The notes: generated from the letters alone by a model not told the origin. Shown: positions 1 through 9,438, numbered from the stretch's first letter. The stretch is DNA of 64,000 nucleotides from Leptospira haakeii (GCF_002812045.1 NZ_NPEG01000014.1:1-64000), one strand, 5' to 3'. A program made the numbers and translations.

Positions 1-426
1 TTGAAACGTCACTACGAAACCTTATCTTCTTTAGGAGGATTTCAAGAAGTGATGGAATCTAAAACTTTAGGCGAATTCCAGGATCGTTTACATAGGCTCT
101 CCGGGTTTAGCGATAAAGAAGAATATTATCTGCATTCGAATCCTGCAGTGGTGATGAAAAATATCCGAACTCCGATCATGATCTTGAATGCAAAGGATGA
201 TCCCATCTGCGTAAACCAGAATGTTTTAGAAAATCTACATTGGTTGGAAACTCTTCCTAATTCTATCCATGTTTATACAAAAAGAGGAAGCCATATCGCA
301 TATTATGAAGGCTGGAAAGCGATATCTTGGTCGGATCAACTTGTTTGTGAATATTTTAAAGCTGTCCAAGGCCAATTGCCTAAAAAGAAAAAGAAGTTAA
401 AAACTAAGTCTGCAAAAAAGCGTTAG
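1..426 (+). CDS. alpha/beta hydrolase, YheT-like, C-terminal part (cut by window edge)
   Basis: This is the C-terminal third of an alpha/beta-fold hydrolase. It shows the late acid residue in AKDDPICV (about residue 66) and the catalytic-type His in KRGSHIAYYEG (about residue 98). The spacing resembles the YheT/ABHD1 group of membrane-associated esterases. The nucleophile elbow is missing because the gene begins before the window, so the TTG at base 1 is probably not the real start. The tail is strongly basic (KKKKKLKTKSAKKR), which may aid membrane or nucleic acid contact. Substrate is unknown. Confidence 0.7.
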   Translation: MKRHYETLSSLGGFQEVMESKTLGEFQDRLHRLSGFSDKEEYYLHSNPAVVMKNIRTPIMILNAKDDPICVNQNVLENLHWLETLPNSIHVYTKRGSHIAYYEGWKAISWSDQLVCEYFKAVQGQLPKKKKKLKTKSAKKR

Positions 427-470
427 TTCCAAGTGGAGCTTCTTTTAAAAGTCCGGAGAATGTCTTCCCT

Positions 471-1244
471 CTATAAACTAGAAACTGGAAAGACCACTCT
501 ATTATAAATCCTCACATCGTCTATACTTCCTTCAAAAAGTTGAGAAGATATGTTGGATAGACCCAATTGGAAAAAACTGTTTGTAGCCCAAGGACGATTT
601 ACTCCGAAAGTTCCGGAGTTTACTAGGACGTTATTCACATATAAAGAAGCGGTTAATGTTTGGATATCCCAAGTGAAGACCATATGATACCAAACATCTT
701 CCGGATATTTTCCGCAATCAGTGCCGACATCCACATCCCCTGAACTTCCGTTATTCGTGAATGCTCTTAGTCTTCCGCTGCAAGAACTTGCGGTCAGCGC
801 ATATAATTGAAGGCCGAATCCTGCACCTTGGCTTAAAAACATGAATTCGTTCCCGTTGTTTCCGGGAGGATATTTCCCCTTTACCCAAGCGCTGACCGTG
901 AATGAGGAAATTGTCCCGTTGAAAAAGAGAGGACCTTGCGCTGAGGATTGGTGATAGCCTCCTGCGCCATCATAGTAATATGCTCCTCCAGGAAATCCGA
1001 ATCGATCCGAAGTTAGTGTGGGGGTTCCACTTGTGGCTGTTAGATCCAAACCGCCTATTATATCTCGAGTATCTCCGTCTAACGGCCAATAGTGTACTAG
1101 GCCGATCGCGGAATCCAATAATGATAATTGGATAAAGTTTTCGAAAACCCTGTCGTTTTTCGCATTCAGATTTTCAAGAAGTAGATAAGTTCCGCAATTT
1201 GAGAAGTAAAAGGGAATAAAGAAGACAAGGAGCAAAATTCGCAT
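471..1244 (-). CDS. LamG/concanavalin-like lipoprotein
   Basis: A 257-residue putative lipoprotein. The N-terminus is a short signal peptide ending at FYFSNC, a spirochaete-type lipobox with Cys17. Residues about 50-250 form a LamG-like jellyroll of the Laminin_G_3 kind: it opens with HYWPLDGDTRDIIGG, carries the typical FTVSAWVKG and WYHMVFTWD strands, and ends with GSIDDVRIYNRVV. Such domains bind carbohydrate or protein ligands, or are simply structural on the cell surface. The gene is divergent from the esterase at 1410, sharing a 165-base intergenic region. No strong Shine-Dalgarno is seen before the ATG. Ligand unknown. Confidence 0.8.
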   Translation of the reverse strand: MRILLLVFFIPFYFSNCGTYLLLENLNAKNDRVFENFIQLSLLDSAIGLVHYWPLDGDTRDIIGGLDLTATSGTPTLTSDRFGFPGGAYYYDGAGGYHQSSAQGPLFFNGTISSFTVSAWVKGKYPPGNNGNEFMFLSQGAGFGLQLYALTASSCSGRLRAFTNNGSSGDVDVGTDCGKYPEDVWYHMVFTWDIQTLTASLYVNNVLVNSGTFGVNRPWATNSFFQLGLSNISSQLFEGSIDDVRIYNRVVFPVSSL

Positions 1245-1409
1245 TAGCTATTCTTATTCTATTTAACCTGCATCGGTAAAGATTTTTTCAAACGGTCGAT
1301 CCAATTTAAGGTAAATTGTCATAAATTCGATTCGTTTAATATACGATTCGATCTTGTTTGATCCGAATATGATATTGCCAAATTAGAACTCATTCATTAC
1401 AAGGAAACC

Positions 1410-2108
1410 ATGTATGATATCCCACTCGTCCAATTAGGTCCCGTTAAAGCAGCTCGCATTCCCGGCGATCCGCAAGGGCCCTATGTCATTTTTATGCATG
1501 GTTACGGTGCAAACGCGTTCGACCTTCTTCCTTTGTATTCATATATGGACGTTCCTGAGGGCACGAATTTTATTTTTCCGGACGGGATCTTAGAAGTCCC
1601 GATCGCACCAGGTTATAATGGTAAGGCCTGGTTCCCTATCGATATGGAAGCATTACAAAGGGCAATGGTAGCGGGAGGTTCCAGAGAACTTTTCGAACGT
1701 TATCCGGCTGGTCTGGCAGAGGCGAAACAAAAGGTAGAAGAGATGATCCAGGCCTTGGATGTCCCAATGGATCGTATTATCTTGGGTGGTTTTTCACAAG
1801 GGTCCATGCTTGCGACCGAGATTACCCTGAAGGCAGAGAAAAAGCCCAAAGGTCTTGTCATTCTGTCGGGAACTTTGTTGAACGAAACTAATTGGTCCCA
1901 ATATGCAAAACAAACTCCGGGCTATAAATTTTTTCAAAGTCATGGTAGAATGGATCCTGTGCTTGGTTATCCCGCCGCAAAAAGATTAGAAACAGTGTTA
2001 AAAGACGCTGGTTGGGTAGGCGAGCTATTGGCATTTCCGGGTGGACATGAAATCCCGGAGATAGTATTACACGGTATGAACCGCTATTTGCGAGAACTGT
2101 TCGAATGA
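1410..2108 (+). CDS. phospholipase/carboxylesterase family serine hydrolase
   Basis: A 232-residue cytoplasmic alpha/beta hydrolase of the phospholipase/carboxylesterase (acyl-protein thioesterase-like) family. The oxyanion strand [13 protein letters not shown], the nucleophile elbow GGFSQGSM (Ser about 129), the acid in GRMDPVLGY and the His in PGGHEIPE make a full triad. Family members cleave short acyl esters or thioesters. AAGGAAACC precedes the ATG as ribosome site. Its stop overlaps the next gene in an ATGA arrangement, so the two are translationally coupled. The true substrate cannot be read from the sequence. Confidence 0.85.
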   Translation: MYDIPLVQLGPVKAARIPGDPQGPYVIFMHGYGANAFDLLPLYSYMDVPEGTNFIFPDGILEVPIAPGYNGKAWFPIDMEALQRAMVAGGSRELFERYPAGLAEAKQKVEEMIQALDVPMDRIILGGFSQGSMLATEITLKAEKKPKGLVILSGTLLNETNWSQYAKQTPGYKFFQSHGRMDPVLGYPAAKRLETVLKDAGWVGELLAFPGGHEIPEIVLHGMNRYLRELFE

Positions 2109-2818
2109 CCTATCTGATAGAAAAATACGTAGCCCTCAAAAACAAATACCGCAACTACGATACCAAAGAAGCTTTGCGAAGAATGCAGGCATGCCGCATT
2201 GCTTTAAAGGAATTAGAAGACAAAGGTTTTCGCACCGGTGTTGAAATTTTAGGTTCGATCAATTTTGGGATCGTAGAACCTTCTTCAGATATCGATTGTA
2301 TTCTATTACATTATTGTGATTTACATAAGGACCAAGAATGTCCTGAATATTGTCCTAATTTTTTATATGAGTCCGAAGAGATCAAAGCCAGTCTTCGTAG
2401 AAGGTTAAAAAACGAAAATCTAAAGATTGAATTTTTAGATTGTATCAATCTTAGAATGGTAGAGCGGGCGCTTGATACGGGTAATTGGAAAGATCACGAA
2501 GTTCTTCGAAGGCTTTTATTTTATAGAACTATTGGTCGACCTGTAAATAGACCTCTCTTTATTCCTTACGCGGAGAAGTTAGAGGAGAATGAAGAATATA
2601 TCCGAGACATTTTGGAATGGGGCTCGGAAGCTTTAAGTGTTTATCTTGGGACTTCAAGACATAGATTTTCTTTTAGTAAGTATAACGAAAGGATAGAAAG
2701 TTCCGGCCTTCAACTCCCTCACGGTTTAAAAGAAGAATTAGAAAGTTATTTGGAGCAGGGAGAAGGTCTTGAATCCAATAACGGAGCCGAGTCCTCTCAT
2801 TTTAAGGATCCGGTTTAG
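2105..2818 (+). CDS. nucleotidyltransferase-fold protein
   Basis: A 237-residue protein with a Pol-beta-like nucleotidyltransferase signature: GS then a short gap to the paired acids in SSDIDCILL (about residues 50-65). A third acid lies in LKIEFLD. Just after the DxD comes a cysteine cluster ([16 protein letters not shown]) that could bind a metal. It is coupled to the upstream esterase by a 4-base overlap and followed five bases later by the DUF1554 lipoprotein gene. Members of this fold transfer nucleotides to proteins, antibiotics or RNA; the acceptor here is unknown. Confidence 0.65.
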   Translation: MTYLIEKYVALKNKYRNYDTKEALRRMQACRIALKELEDKGFRTGVEILGSINFGIVEPSSDIDCILLHYCDLHKDQECPEYCPNFLYESEEIKASLRRRLKNENLKIEFLDCINLRMVERALDTGNWKDHEVLRRLLFYRTIGRPVNRPLFIPYAEKLEENEEYIRDILEWGSEALSVYLGTSRHRFSFSKYNERIESSGLQLPHGLKEELESYLEQGEGLESNNGAESSHFKDPV

Positions 2819-2823
2819 GTTTT

Positions 2824-3762
2824 ATGCGTACCAAGCGGGTTTCTTTATTATTTACGATCTGCTTTTCGATCTCTCTTGTTTCTTGTGCGATCAAATCCGA
2901 AAATTCCGGTGACCCAAACACGCAAGAATATTATGAAAATGCGATTATCAATTGTTTTATCAGCGGATGTGATAAAGAACTCATTATTACTGGAGGAAAC
3001 TCTCTGCCTGAGGGAGGTTCTTTAGTTTTATCTATTTCTTTAGTCCACAAGCCTGATACTTCCGTGACTTATAATTTTTCCAGTAGTAACCCTGCAATAG
3101 CTTCCGTTTCTCCATCAAGCTTGATGTTTACTCCTTCTAATTATACTACTTCTCAGACATTGACTATAACGGGAGGTTCGGACGATTCAGATTCTACGGA
3201 TAATTCCATTGTGATCTCCATCCTTACTCCAAACTCGGAGACAATTCCATATTCAGTATTACAAAAGGATAATGATAAATTCCTATTTGCTACAAATGCA
3301 ACCTATGCCGGGAATTTTGGATCCGGCGGTTTTGCGGATTTTGTTTGTCAGAATGAAGCGAATAATTTGTTTAGCAGCGGGCTCCCTACCGGAACCTACA
3401 AAACTTTTGCAGTTGCAGGGACTTGGAGAAGGGCGATACCTTCTAAGATTGATTGGGTTTTGCTACCGAATAAAGATTATATAGATTTTGCTGGCGGAAC
3501 TTTTGTGAAGGCATTTGCAACGGATGCGAATGCGTTATTTTCATTCGGTACTGGAAGTGGGATAAGTGCCACTGCTGCAGGATATTGGACAGGTTTACAA
3601 ACCGATTGGTCTACTGCAAATACCTGTCAGGGTTGGACTTCTAACGGCTCTATTGACCAAGGAAATTTTGCCAGTTCTGCCGATCCAAGCGTAGGCGGAA
3701 TATCCGCAGGAACTCCGGACTTCTGTAATTTGGCAAAATCAGTAGTATGTGTTCAGCAATAA
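2824..3762 (+). CDS. DUF1554 family lipoprotein
   Basis: A 312-residue lipoprotein with signal peptide and lipobox ISLVSC (Cys21). Residues about 55-150 look like a bacterial Ig-like repeat (SSSNPAIASVSPSSLMFTP, then TLTITGG). Residues about 155-312 are a DUF1554 domain: KFLFATNATYAGNFG, GTWRRAIPSKIDWVLLPN, CQGWTSNG and a C-terminal Cys pair, which probably forms disulfides. DUF1554 is largely a Leptospira lipoprotein family of unknown function. The gene follows the nucleotidyltransferase by five bases, but co-transcription may be incidental. It meets phoU head-on. Confidence 0.85.
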   Translation: MRTKRVSLLFTICFSISLVSCAIKSENSGDPNTQEYYENAIINCFISGCDKELIITGGNSLPEGGSLVLSISLVHKPDTSVTYNFSSSNPAIASVSPSSLMFTPSNYTTSQTLTITGGSDDSDSTDNSIVISILTPNSETIPYSVLQKDNDKFLFATNATYAGNFGSGGFADFVCQNEANNLFSSGLPTGTYKTFAVAGTWRRAIPSKIDWVLLPNKDYIDFAGGTFVKAFATDANALFSFGTGSGISATAAGYWTGLQTDWSTANTCQGWTSNGSIDQGNFASSADPSVGGISAGTPDFCNLAKSVVCVQQ

Positions 3763-3768
3763 TTCGAA

Positions 3769-3790
3769 TTTCTTAATATAGATTAAGAAA
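3769..3790. terminator. bidirectional stem-loop between DUF1554 gene and phoU-like gene
   Basis: Arms TTTCTTAAT and ATTAAGAAA (9 bp, loop ATAG) sit between two convergent genes and include the stop codon of the minus-strand gene. The position suits a shared terminator. The stem is AT-rich and there is no long T-run. Confidence 0.5.
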
Positions 3791-4502
3791 CTTTCGTCTT
3801 TTCGGTGACCTGAACCGGATCTGAAAGATGGCGAATATCCATACCTGTATTCAGTCGTACAAGCTCTTCTGCGATGTTTACCGCATAGTCTCCGGCTCTT
3901 TCTATCCCTAAGATCATTCTGTATAAGTCCGCGAACTGATTTTTATCCAATCTCGGATCTAATACAAATTTTAAGAATGCTGCATGACATAGATTATTCA
4001 GTTCTTCCTCTACTGTATGAACTGAACCATAAAATCTATTTTTCTCTTCTACTAAGGATTCTACAGCCATTCCCACAAGAGTCACTACTCTGGAGAGCAT
4101 CTTGTCTAAAATTTCTTCCTGTCTAAAAAATCCTTTAGGAAGAAGTCCTCTTCTATAACAGGTGGCACAGTTTACGATCTGGTCCCCCATTCTTTCTAAA
4201 CTTCGGTTGATACGAATGGAAGAAAGTGCAAATCTAAGTGGATCTTTTTTGAGTATAACTTCCCCATCGATTTGGTCCATCCCGAGTAAGTTACGGTTTG
4301 CAATCGCTTCTAAGATTGCATTTTGAGAGAGGTTATCGTTTTGTTTTTCCAAACTATCGATCAGATCGTCCCTTTCGATAACTTGTTTAGCTAGATCAGG
4401 ATTTTCCTGTTCGATTGCGTCATCTAGGATCAGGACTTGTTCCAAACATAGCTCCGCCATTGCATATAGATTTTTACGGAGATAGTCGAACTTGGATGCC
4501 AT
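3783..4502 (-). CDS. phoU: PhoU family phosphate-signalling protein
   Basis: A 239-residue all-helical protein with two PhoU repeats. The first (about 1-110) ends with [20 protein letters not shown]; the second (about 125-220) has [21 protein letters not shown]. Both hold the E/DRxGD core that binds metal in PhoU. PhoU proteins damp phosphate uptake and PhoR signalling. No pst or phoR gene lies here, so a role as an isolated PhoU-like regulator is equally possible. It lies 53 bases downstream of the MAPEG gene on the same strand and may share its transcript. Confidence 0.85.
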   Translation of the reverse strand: MASKFDYLRKNLYAMAELCLEQVLILDDAIEQENPDLAKQVIERDDLIDSLEKQNDNLSQNAILEAIANRNLLGMDQIDGEVILKKDPLRFALSSIRINRSLERMGDQIVNCATCYRRGLLPKGFFRQEEILDKMLSRVVTLVGMAVESLVEEKNRFYGSVHTVEEELNNLCHAAFLKFVLDPRLDKNQFADLYRMILGIERAGDYAVNIAEELVRLNTGMDIRHLSDPVQVTEKTKVS

Positions 4503-4555
4503 GTATCTCCGAAGATTAACCTCAAATATACACGGCGGTCAAGATGTTTTTAAAA

Positions 4556-4972
4556 TTATAGAATGGAACGCACTAGTATTACTAACATTGCGGTGAAACA
4601 AAGATATTGGATTATAAATCCGGTAAATCTTACATTCACATTCCAGACGCCGCCACCGCTTAGATGAGCACTTGTTTGTAGGACTCTTGCTCCAAATACG
4701 ATCCAGGCGAGAAGATCGAAAGTATCGTTTTGGTATCCTGAAAGTATAAAGGTTAAAACTAAAACTGCAAAAACCGGAAGGCCTTCGACACAGTTTAAGT
4801 GAGCACGGTGGATCCTCCAATACAGATCGGAACCGTGTTGTATCCATGCTGGAAACTCATTTGATTTTTTGGTACCTGCCAATACCTGTGCTGTTCTAAA
4901 AGATACTACTATGAGTACGAGCAGAATGGTCCAGGCAGTAAAAGCGATTAATGGGAATAGAGAACTAAACAT
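4556..4972 (-). CDS. MAPEG family membrane protein
   Basis: A 138-residue integral membrane protein with four hydrophobic segments. The HRAHLNCVEGLPVFAVL signature after the first loop is typical of MAPEG (membrane-associated eicosanoid and glutathione metabolism) proteins. Bacterial members often have glutathione transferase or peroxidase activity, but none can be assigned here. A 15-bp inverted repeat lies 62-108 bases upstream of its start. The phoU-like gene follows on the same strand. Confidence 0.85.
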   Translation of the reverse strand: MFSSLFPLIAFTAWTILLVLIVVSFRTAQVLAGTKKSNEFPAWIQHGSDLYWRIHRAHLNCVEGLPVFAVLVLTFILSGYQNDTFDLLAWIVFGARVLQTSAHLSGGGVWNVNVRFTGFIIQYLCFTAMLVILVRSIL

Positions 4973-5033
4973 AGTCCGATAGAGAAAAGTCTAACGGAAC
5001 AATTGGCAAGAAAAATTTGGTAAGTTGGAATGG

Positions 5034-5080
5034 AATACTAATATATATCGTTTTTATCTCAAACAATATATATTAGTATT
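5034..5080. repeat. perfect 15-bp inverted repeat (terminator or operator)
   Basis: Arms AATACTAATATATAT (5034-5048) and ATATATATTAGTATT (5066-5080) are perfectly complementary across 17 bases. It lies 12 bases beyond the stop of the imelysin-like operon and about 60 bases before the MAPEG start, both on the minus strand. No T-run follows, so it may be an operator or a weak terminator. Confidence 0.6.
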
Positions 5081-5091
5081 TTATAAAAGGA

Positions 5092-6330
5092 TTAGTCTCC
5101 GTCTGCTGCCGGGGGAAGACTCGGAACGCCTAATGCGGAGAAAGCGTCCACATTAAAAAGGACTTTTAGTGTGGTAGCAAGGTTGTATATCGGTTTTACA
5201 TTCGTATTGATACTTGTCCCTACCGAAGTTCCGTCAGTATCTATTTGAGCATACAAATCGTTTGAGGTATTGATCGCAGATTTTAAAGCAGCAATTGCAG
5301 CCTTGATATCCGTATCCAATTGGGAATTTTGAGCTTGGATCATCGTTGAAAGAGTAACTGCATCCGTATCCGCTGGGTTTCCCTGGTATCCTAGTTCGAA
5401 ACCTAAAAGATTGTCGTATAGATCCTGGTATGCATTCCTTGAGAAGGTGGCCTCTGTTGATTTAGGATTCGGGTTGGTAGAACATCCCGGTGTTAAACAA
5501 GCCGGTCCTCCTAATTTCCCGTCCCAGATTTGGTACGCCATATTTCCTAAAGATTGAACATACGTATCGAACGCGACTCCTTGGTTGGAAAAATAAGATC
5601 CGTTTCCTGCGATAAAATTTCCTAAGAAATTTCCTCCGGAAGGATCCCAAGAAGTATACAAACTATTCGCATCCTGGTTGATCAATTGGGCGAGCGATTT
5701 AAGATATTCTAATCTTCTAGAACCTGCAGTGTTGACCGAATTAATCGAAGTTGCATTGTCGATCGTGCTCGCAAGACCGTCGGAAGAGAAGATAAGCATT
5801 TCCAAGGATTCAAATCCCTTATATATCACAGAACATGCAGCTAAATCCGTACTCGTGATCGGATCTGTTGTCGCACAAGTCGCCGTATTCGTGATAATTT
5901 TATTCACGTAAGTCCATAAAGGTCTCGCGGAAATGGTCTCGAAAGCATCCATTTTAACGTAATAGTTCTTGGTAGAAGGATAGGTCCCCGGTCCAAAATA
6001 GAAAACTTCCACTCTTTTCAAGGAAACATGAGCGGTTTTCCAGGCGTCTTGCAATTCTCCCAAAGTTGTGGCGTTCTGAGTGATATAATAAGCTAAAGCT
6101 TTGGTTTCTAAGGTAGCCGTGTCATTCTTGAGAGCGAGTAAACTCGGAAGAACTACATTCGTCCCGGAATAATTTAGCACTTTAGTATAATCCGCACTTG
6201 AGGAAAATAAAAAGGCCATCGCTCCCATATTAGAGCTTGATCCTCCTTCGCAACCGACCAAGGAAAAACAGGAGATTAATGATAGGATAATTATATTTTT
6301 ATAATGTTTTGTCGTAGATTTGAGATTCAT
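5092..6330 (-). CDS. imelysin-family lipoprotein lacking the signature histidine
   Basis: The ATG at 6330 is preferred over an upstream one because AGAGAGGAAA precedes it and a clean lipoprotein signal follows (LISCFSLVGC, about Cys26). The 412-residue product has the two helical bundles of imelysin (peptidase M75) proteins, with DAWKTAHVSLKRVEVFYFGPG as the first signature region and NAYQDLYDNLLGFELGYQG in the second half. The usual GxHxxE motif reads KGFESLEMLIF, so the His is replaced by Glu. Imelysins are periplasmic or surface proteins tied to iron or haem uptake. It starts 11 bases after the di-heme protein gene and is the last gene of the operon. Confidence 0.8.
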   Translation of the reverse strand: MNLKSTTKHYKNIIILSLISCFSLVGCEGGSSSNMGAMAFLFSSSADYTKVLNYSGTNVVLPSLLALKNDTATLETKALAYYITQNATTLGELQDAWKTAHVSLKRVEVFYFGPGTYPSTKNYYVKMDAFETISARPLWTYVNKIITNTATCATTDPITSTDLAACSVIYKGFESLEMLIFSSDGLASTIDNATSINSVNTAGSRRLEYLKSLAQLINQDANSLYTSWDPSGGNFLGNFIAGNGSYFSNQGVAFDTYVQSLGNMAYQIWDGKLGGPACLTPGCSTNPNPKSTEATFSRNAYQDLYDNLLGFELGYQGNPADTDAVTLSTMIQAQNSQLDTDIKAAIAALKSAINTSNDLYAQIDTDGTSVGTSINTNVKPIYNLATTLKVLFNVDAFSALGVPSLPPAADGD

Positions 6331-6341
6331 ATTTTCCTCTC

Positions 6342-7979
6342 TTATAGGGATTCTAAGAATGTAATCAGTTGTTGTCTCTGAGCCGCAGACAGGCTTTGGA
6401 AATTTCCACGAGCTGTATCCGCTTCTCCACCATGCCATAGGATCGCTTCTTCAATCCCATTCGCTCTTCCATCATGCAGAAGTCTTAAATGTCCATTTAC
6501 GGTTTGGATCAGGCCTAACCCCCAAAGAGGGGGAGTTCTCCATTCCTGGCCACTTGCATCGAAATCTGGTCTCCCGTCCGCTAACCCGGGGCCCATATCG
6601 TGAAGTAATAGATCAGTATACGGTTTGATATGCTGGTAGGAAATTTCCGGAAATCCGGAAACATATCCTGTTTGAACATAAGGCTTATGACAACCTGCAC
6701 AACCTACACTCGTAAAAAGAGCTTTTCCTGCGACTACATTAGTATCAGTAATATTTCTTCTGGAAGGAACTCCAACTAACATACTGTAGAATACGACTGC
6801 ATCCGCAAGATTCTCGGAAATTTCGATGCCGGTAGTTCCTGCAGAATTCGTAATACATGCTGTTTGAGTTGAAGGGCAATTGTCCGTAGGGAATAAAGGA
6901 CTAGTGATTCCCATATCACCCAAAAATGCTCCTTGATTCTGTTGGAACAAACTAGGTTCATTTGCTTTCCAGCCGAATCTTCCCAGGACTTTGGAGTTAG
7001 TAGATACTTCCCAAACCATATTCACTTTTCCTGATATACCATCTCCATCCGAATCGCTTGGGTCCGCCCAGCTTAGTATAGTGCTTTCAGGGATCGCTTG
7101 TAAAAGACCTAAGCCTGGGATCATAGGAGCGGTTCTTGGAGAGAAATTAAAACCGCTCGCAGAAGAAGTCGGATCTCCGAACAAAGGGTTCCAAGTAAAA
7201 GTGTAAGTGGGTTGGCTTAGAGTTACGTTAGTTCCTTCCGGATAAGTCGAGCTTCCGCTAGGATAATTGGGAGCAGCGATAGAGCCATAAGATACCGAGG
7301 CAGCTCCTTCTGGAGGAGTGAAATTAGAGCCAGTGATACTACCGCTTCCTGTATCACAATTGAAATTGGAATCGTAAACCGCCGGATTACAGCCCAAACC
7401 TTTATGATTCAATTGAAGACCGTAATTGTCCAGACCTATAGGGCCGCCGGTAGTGGGATTGGAACCGTTTTGAGAAAGACGAACTAAAATTCCCGGGAAA
7501 TTATTTAAAGAACCGGAAGAAGGAGGTGCTCCTCTACCGTCGCCTTGGTGACAATTTTGACAAGAGTTGGTATTAAAGGTAGGTCCGAGACCTGCGGGTG
7601 AGCTGCTTCCTTCTGAAACCCAAGGGATATTGAAGAAGGAGTTTCCTTTATTGAACTTGGTAGCTCCTCCGGATCTTAAATTTGCGGCACGAATATCGAA
7701 TGAAAACGCATTTGAAACGAAGTTCGTGGTGTAACCGCCGGAATATTCTTCACCTGGATCCACTGAACCATTAGAAGAATTTAAAGCGGCTAACAAAGCC
7801 ATCGCGTTATTTCCGCCGGAAGGATCGCATCCAAGTGAGAGTAACGCGGTTATAAGAAATAAGATCGATCCTTTTAGACCGATTTGGTGTTTTTTATGGT
7901 CCCCGTTTCTGCGGAGACCTTTGTTTTTATCACAGTTCATTTTTATATTTATGCCGGAAAATATGAGTCCGACTCTCAT
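6342..7979 (-). CDS. di-heme oxidoreductase (DUF1111 / putative thiol oxidoreductase) lipoprotein
   Basis: A protein of up to 545 residues with a lipobox LLSLGC and two c-type haem sites, CQNCH (residues 140-144) and CAGCH (427-431). Around them are typical DHOR segments: GPTFNTNSC, PRTAPMIPGLGLL, LGRFGWKANEPSL and HDMGPGLADGR. This family resembles MauG/cytochrome c peroxidase and is commonly found with imelysins in iron-uptake loci. The start is uncertain: the ATG at 7979 lies inside a TGAG-N7-CTCA palindrome, so an ATG at 7940 may be the true start if that palindrome is an operator. Neither has a good ribosome site. It sits between two imelysin genes. Confidence 0.85.
   Translation of the reverse strand: MRVGLIFSGINIKMNCDKNKGLRRNGDHKKHQIGLKGSILFLITALLSLGCDPSGGNNAMALLAALNSSNGSVDPGEEYSGGYTTNFVSNAFSFDIRAANLRSGGATKFNKGNSFFNIPWVSEGSSSPAGLGPTFNTNSCQNCHQGDGRGAPPSSGSLNNFPGILVRLSQNGSNPTTGGPIGLDNYGLQLNHKGLGCNPAVYDSNFNCDTGSGSITGSNFTPPEGAASVSYGSIAAPNYPSGSSTYPEGTNVTLSQPTYTFTWNPLFGDPTSSASGFNFSPRTAPMIPGLGLLQAIPESTILSWADPSDSDGDGISGKVNMVWEVSTNSKVLGRFGWKANEPSLFQQNQGAFLGDMGITSPLFPTDNCPSTQTACITNSAGTTGIEISENLADAVVFYSMLVGVPSRRNITDTNVVAGKALFTSVGCAGCHKPYVQTGYVSGFPEISYQHIKPYTDLLLHDMGPGLADGRPDFDASGQEWRTPPLWGLGLIQTVNGHLRLLHDGRANGIEEAILWHGGEADTARGNFQSLSAAQRQQLITFLESL
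7964..7978. promoter_or_regulatory. TGAG-N7-CTCA palindrome at the DHOR start
   Basis: TGAGTCCGACTCTCA has inverted TGAG/CTCA ends at 15-bp spacing, extended by a T-A pair on each side. The same layout occurs twice upstream of the first imelysin gene (9424 and 9567). It fits the 7-1-7 geometry of Fur/PerR-type sites. Confidence 0.5.
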
Positions 7980-7992
7980 ACGGTTTAATCGC

Positions 7993-9300
7993 TTAGAGCC
8001 CTAAAACATTCTTCGCCCTGACTACGTTTTGAGCCAATGTAGTGTTGATCAGTAGGCCTACATTTTCTAAAACGCTATGTTGGCTATCCGCAGGATGCAT
8101 AATCACTTGATCGTAACGGTGAGATAAGCTTCCGCCTGGACAAGAAGCGGTGTAGTTGGGATCTGTAGTCTCATCATCAAGATTGATACAGAAAGTATCT
8201 CTTGCGCTTTCAATTTGGGAAGTGACCGAGCCTTGGTTTTTGCTACTTAGAAGATTGACTAGTCCGGCACCTGTGCTGATATTTACACCTTTCTTGATGC
8301 TATAATTTCCAGTCCAGATATTATAAACGCCTTGCGCATCATAATAAAAGTCCGCTTTAGTTGTGTCGCTGAAACAGGAATGTTCGTCTTCTTGAAGTTC
8401 GCTATCTACACCTGATAAACGATCTCCTCCCCATTCCTGAACCATGAATGAAGTAAGACCAGTGAATACTAATCCTAAAGAAGTGTCAGTATTTCCGGAA
8501 GTTAAGAAAGTATCCGTTCTATAAGTGCCTGAAGTAACTGCCGGATCCCATTGGTCTCTAACTTGCTGTAAATGACCGATCAAACCTTGGGTAACCGCCA
8601 AAATATAAGCTCTTCTGTAACTAGGTATTCCACTTCCTGAAAAATCGGTTGCTGGTCTTTGTCCTGGAACGGTGTTGTCTCCGCTGTTTGTATTGTCTTG
8701 TCCCCAAAGAAGATATTCGATTGCATGATAACCGGTCATGACCACTTTTTCAGTGTCGCCTTCACTACCGGAAGCTAAGGTAGAATCTCCATTTTTAGCG
8801 TAGATATTTGCAAAAGTAGGAGTAGAAGATAAGCTGCTGATATAATTGTCTATGACTACTTCATCCAATGGCCATGCGTTGATTGCTCCTTCACAGTCGT
8901 CAGTTCCGGAGTAAACGGAACCGCCCGGAGCTCCACAATGACCTGTAGTTCCGTCGATTGGACCATCGCTGAAACGGAAAGCTTCCGTTACTAAGTAACT
9001 GGATCTTGCTACGACCCATGCGTTTCTGGCCGCAGTCAGATTCGTTTCGTTCGGAGTAGTAGTGAAAGTTGTAAGAGCGGTAAGTAAGCTTGTTGCATCC
9101 GTTGCTGCTTGGTTATAGGATTCATAAGCAAGATCAGCATAACGTGTGAGCGCTTCGGTTTTAGTTGCGCTGGCAGGAATATCCAAACCTAAAAGCGCTG
9201 CGGCTGAGTTATCGCTGCCTGGACCCCCGCAAGAAATCAGAGAACCGAACAGAGTTATACTGAACAGAATTGAAAATATTTTTGTGTGGATGTTCCGCAT
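7993..9300 (-). CDS. imelysin family lipoprotein, LruB-like
   Basis: A 435-residue lipoprotein with signal peptide ending SLISC (Cys24). It contains the intact imelysin features: ARNAWVVARSSYLVTEAFRF, the GPID loop, and GYHAIEYLLWG with His192 and Glu195 in the GxHxxE pattern. A second half carries SELQEDEHSCFSDTT. The Leptospira lipoprotein LruB belongs to this family and is associated with iron limitation; orthology is inferred, not tested. It is the first gene of a three-gene unit, 13 bases before the di-heme protein. Two palindromes in its long upstream region may control it. Confidence 0.85.
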   Translation of the reverse strand: MRNIHTKIFSILFSITLFGSLISCGGPGSDNSAAALLGLDIPASATKTEALTRYADLAYESYNQAATDATSLLTALTTFTTTPNETNLTAARNAWVVARSSYLVTEAFRFSDGPIDGTTGHCGAPGGSVYSGTDDCEGAINAWPLDEVVIDNYISSLSSTPTFANIYAKNGDSTLASGSEGDTEKVVMTGYHAIEYLLWGQDNTNSGDNTVPGQRPATDFSGSGIPSYRRAYILAVTQGLIGHLQQVRDQWDPAVTSGTYRTDTFLTSGNTDTSLGLVFTGLTSFMVQEWGGDRLSGVDSELQEDEHSCFSDTTKADFYYDAQGVYNIWTGNYSIKKGVNISTGAGLVNLLSSKNQGSVTSQIESARDTFCINLDDETTDPNYTASCPGGSLSHRYDQVIMHPADSQHSVLENVGLLINTTLAQNVVRAKNVLGL

Positions 9301-9423
9301 GGGAAATCTCCTTAAAATTTGGGAAAAATCCCCGGTCCGGATAAAATCCGGCCGGGGCCAGAGATGAACTGTGGGGATGACTCCCTCCGGCTCCTGGGAC
9401 AGGGACCGGCTTGATTTTGCAAG

Positions 9424-9438
9424 TGAGAATAAGTCTCA
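9424..9438. promoter_or_regulatory. Fur/PerR-like palindrome upstream of imelysin gene
   Basis: TGAGAATAAGTCTCA is a 7-1-7 palindrome with one mismatch against the classical TGAGAAT-N-ATTCTCA type. It lies about 124 bases before the imelysin start. It is the best match of the three related sites. Confidence 0.55.

Noticed and set aside
4539..4847. 102-codon frame overlapping the MAPEG gene
   Set aside because: Wrong frame of a convincing MAPEG gene; composition is Arg/Ser-rich, typical of an out-of-frame reading.
6331..6438. Upstream start for the second imelysin-like protein
   Set aside because: It would overlap the di-heme gene and put a long polar stretch before the lipoprotein signal; 6330 has a good ribosome site.
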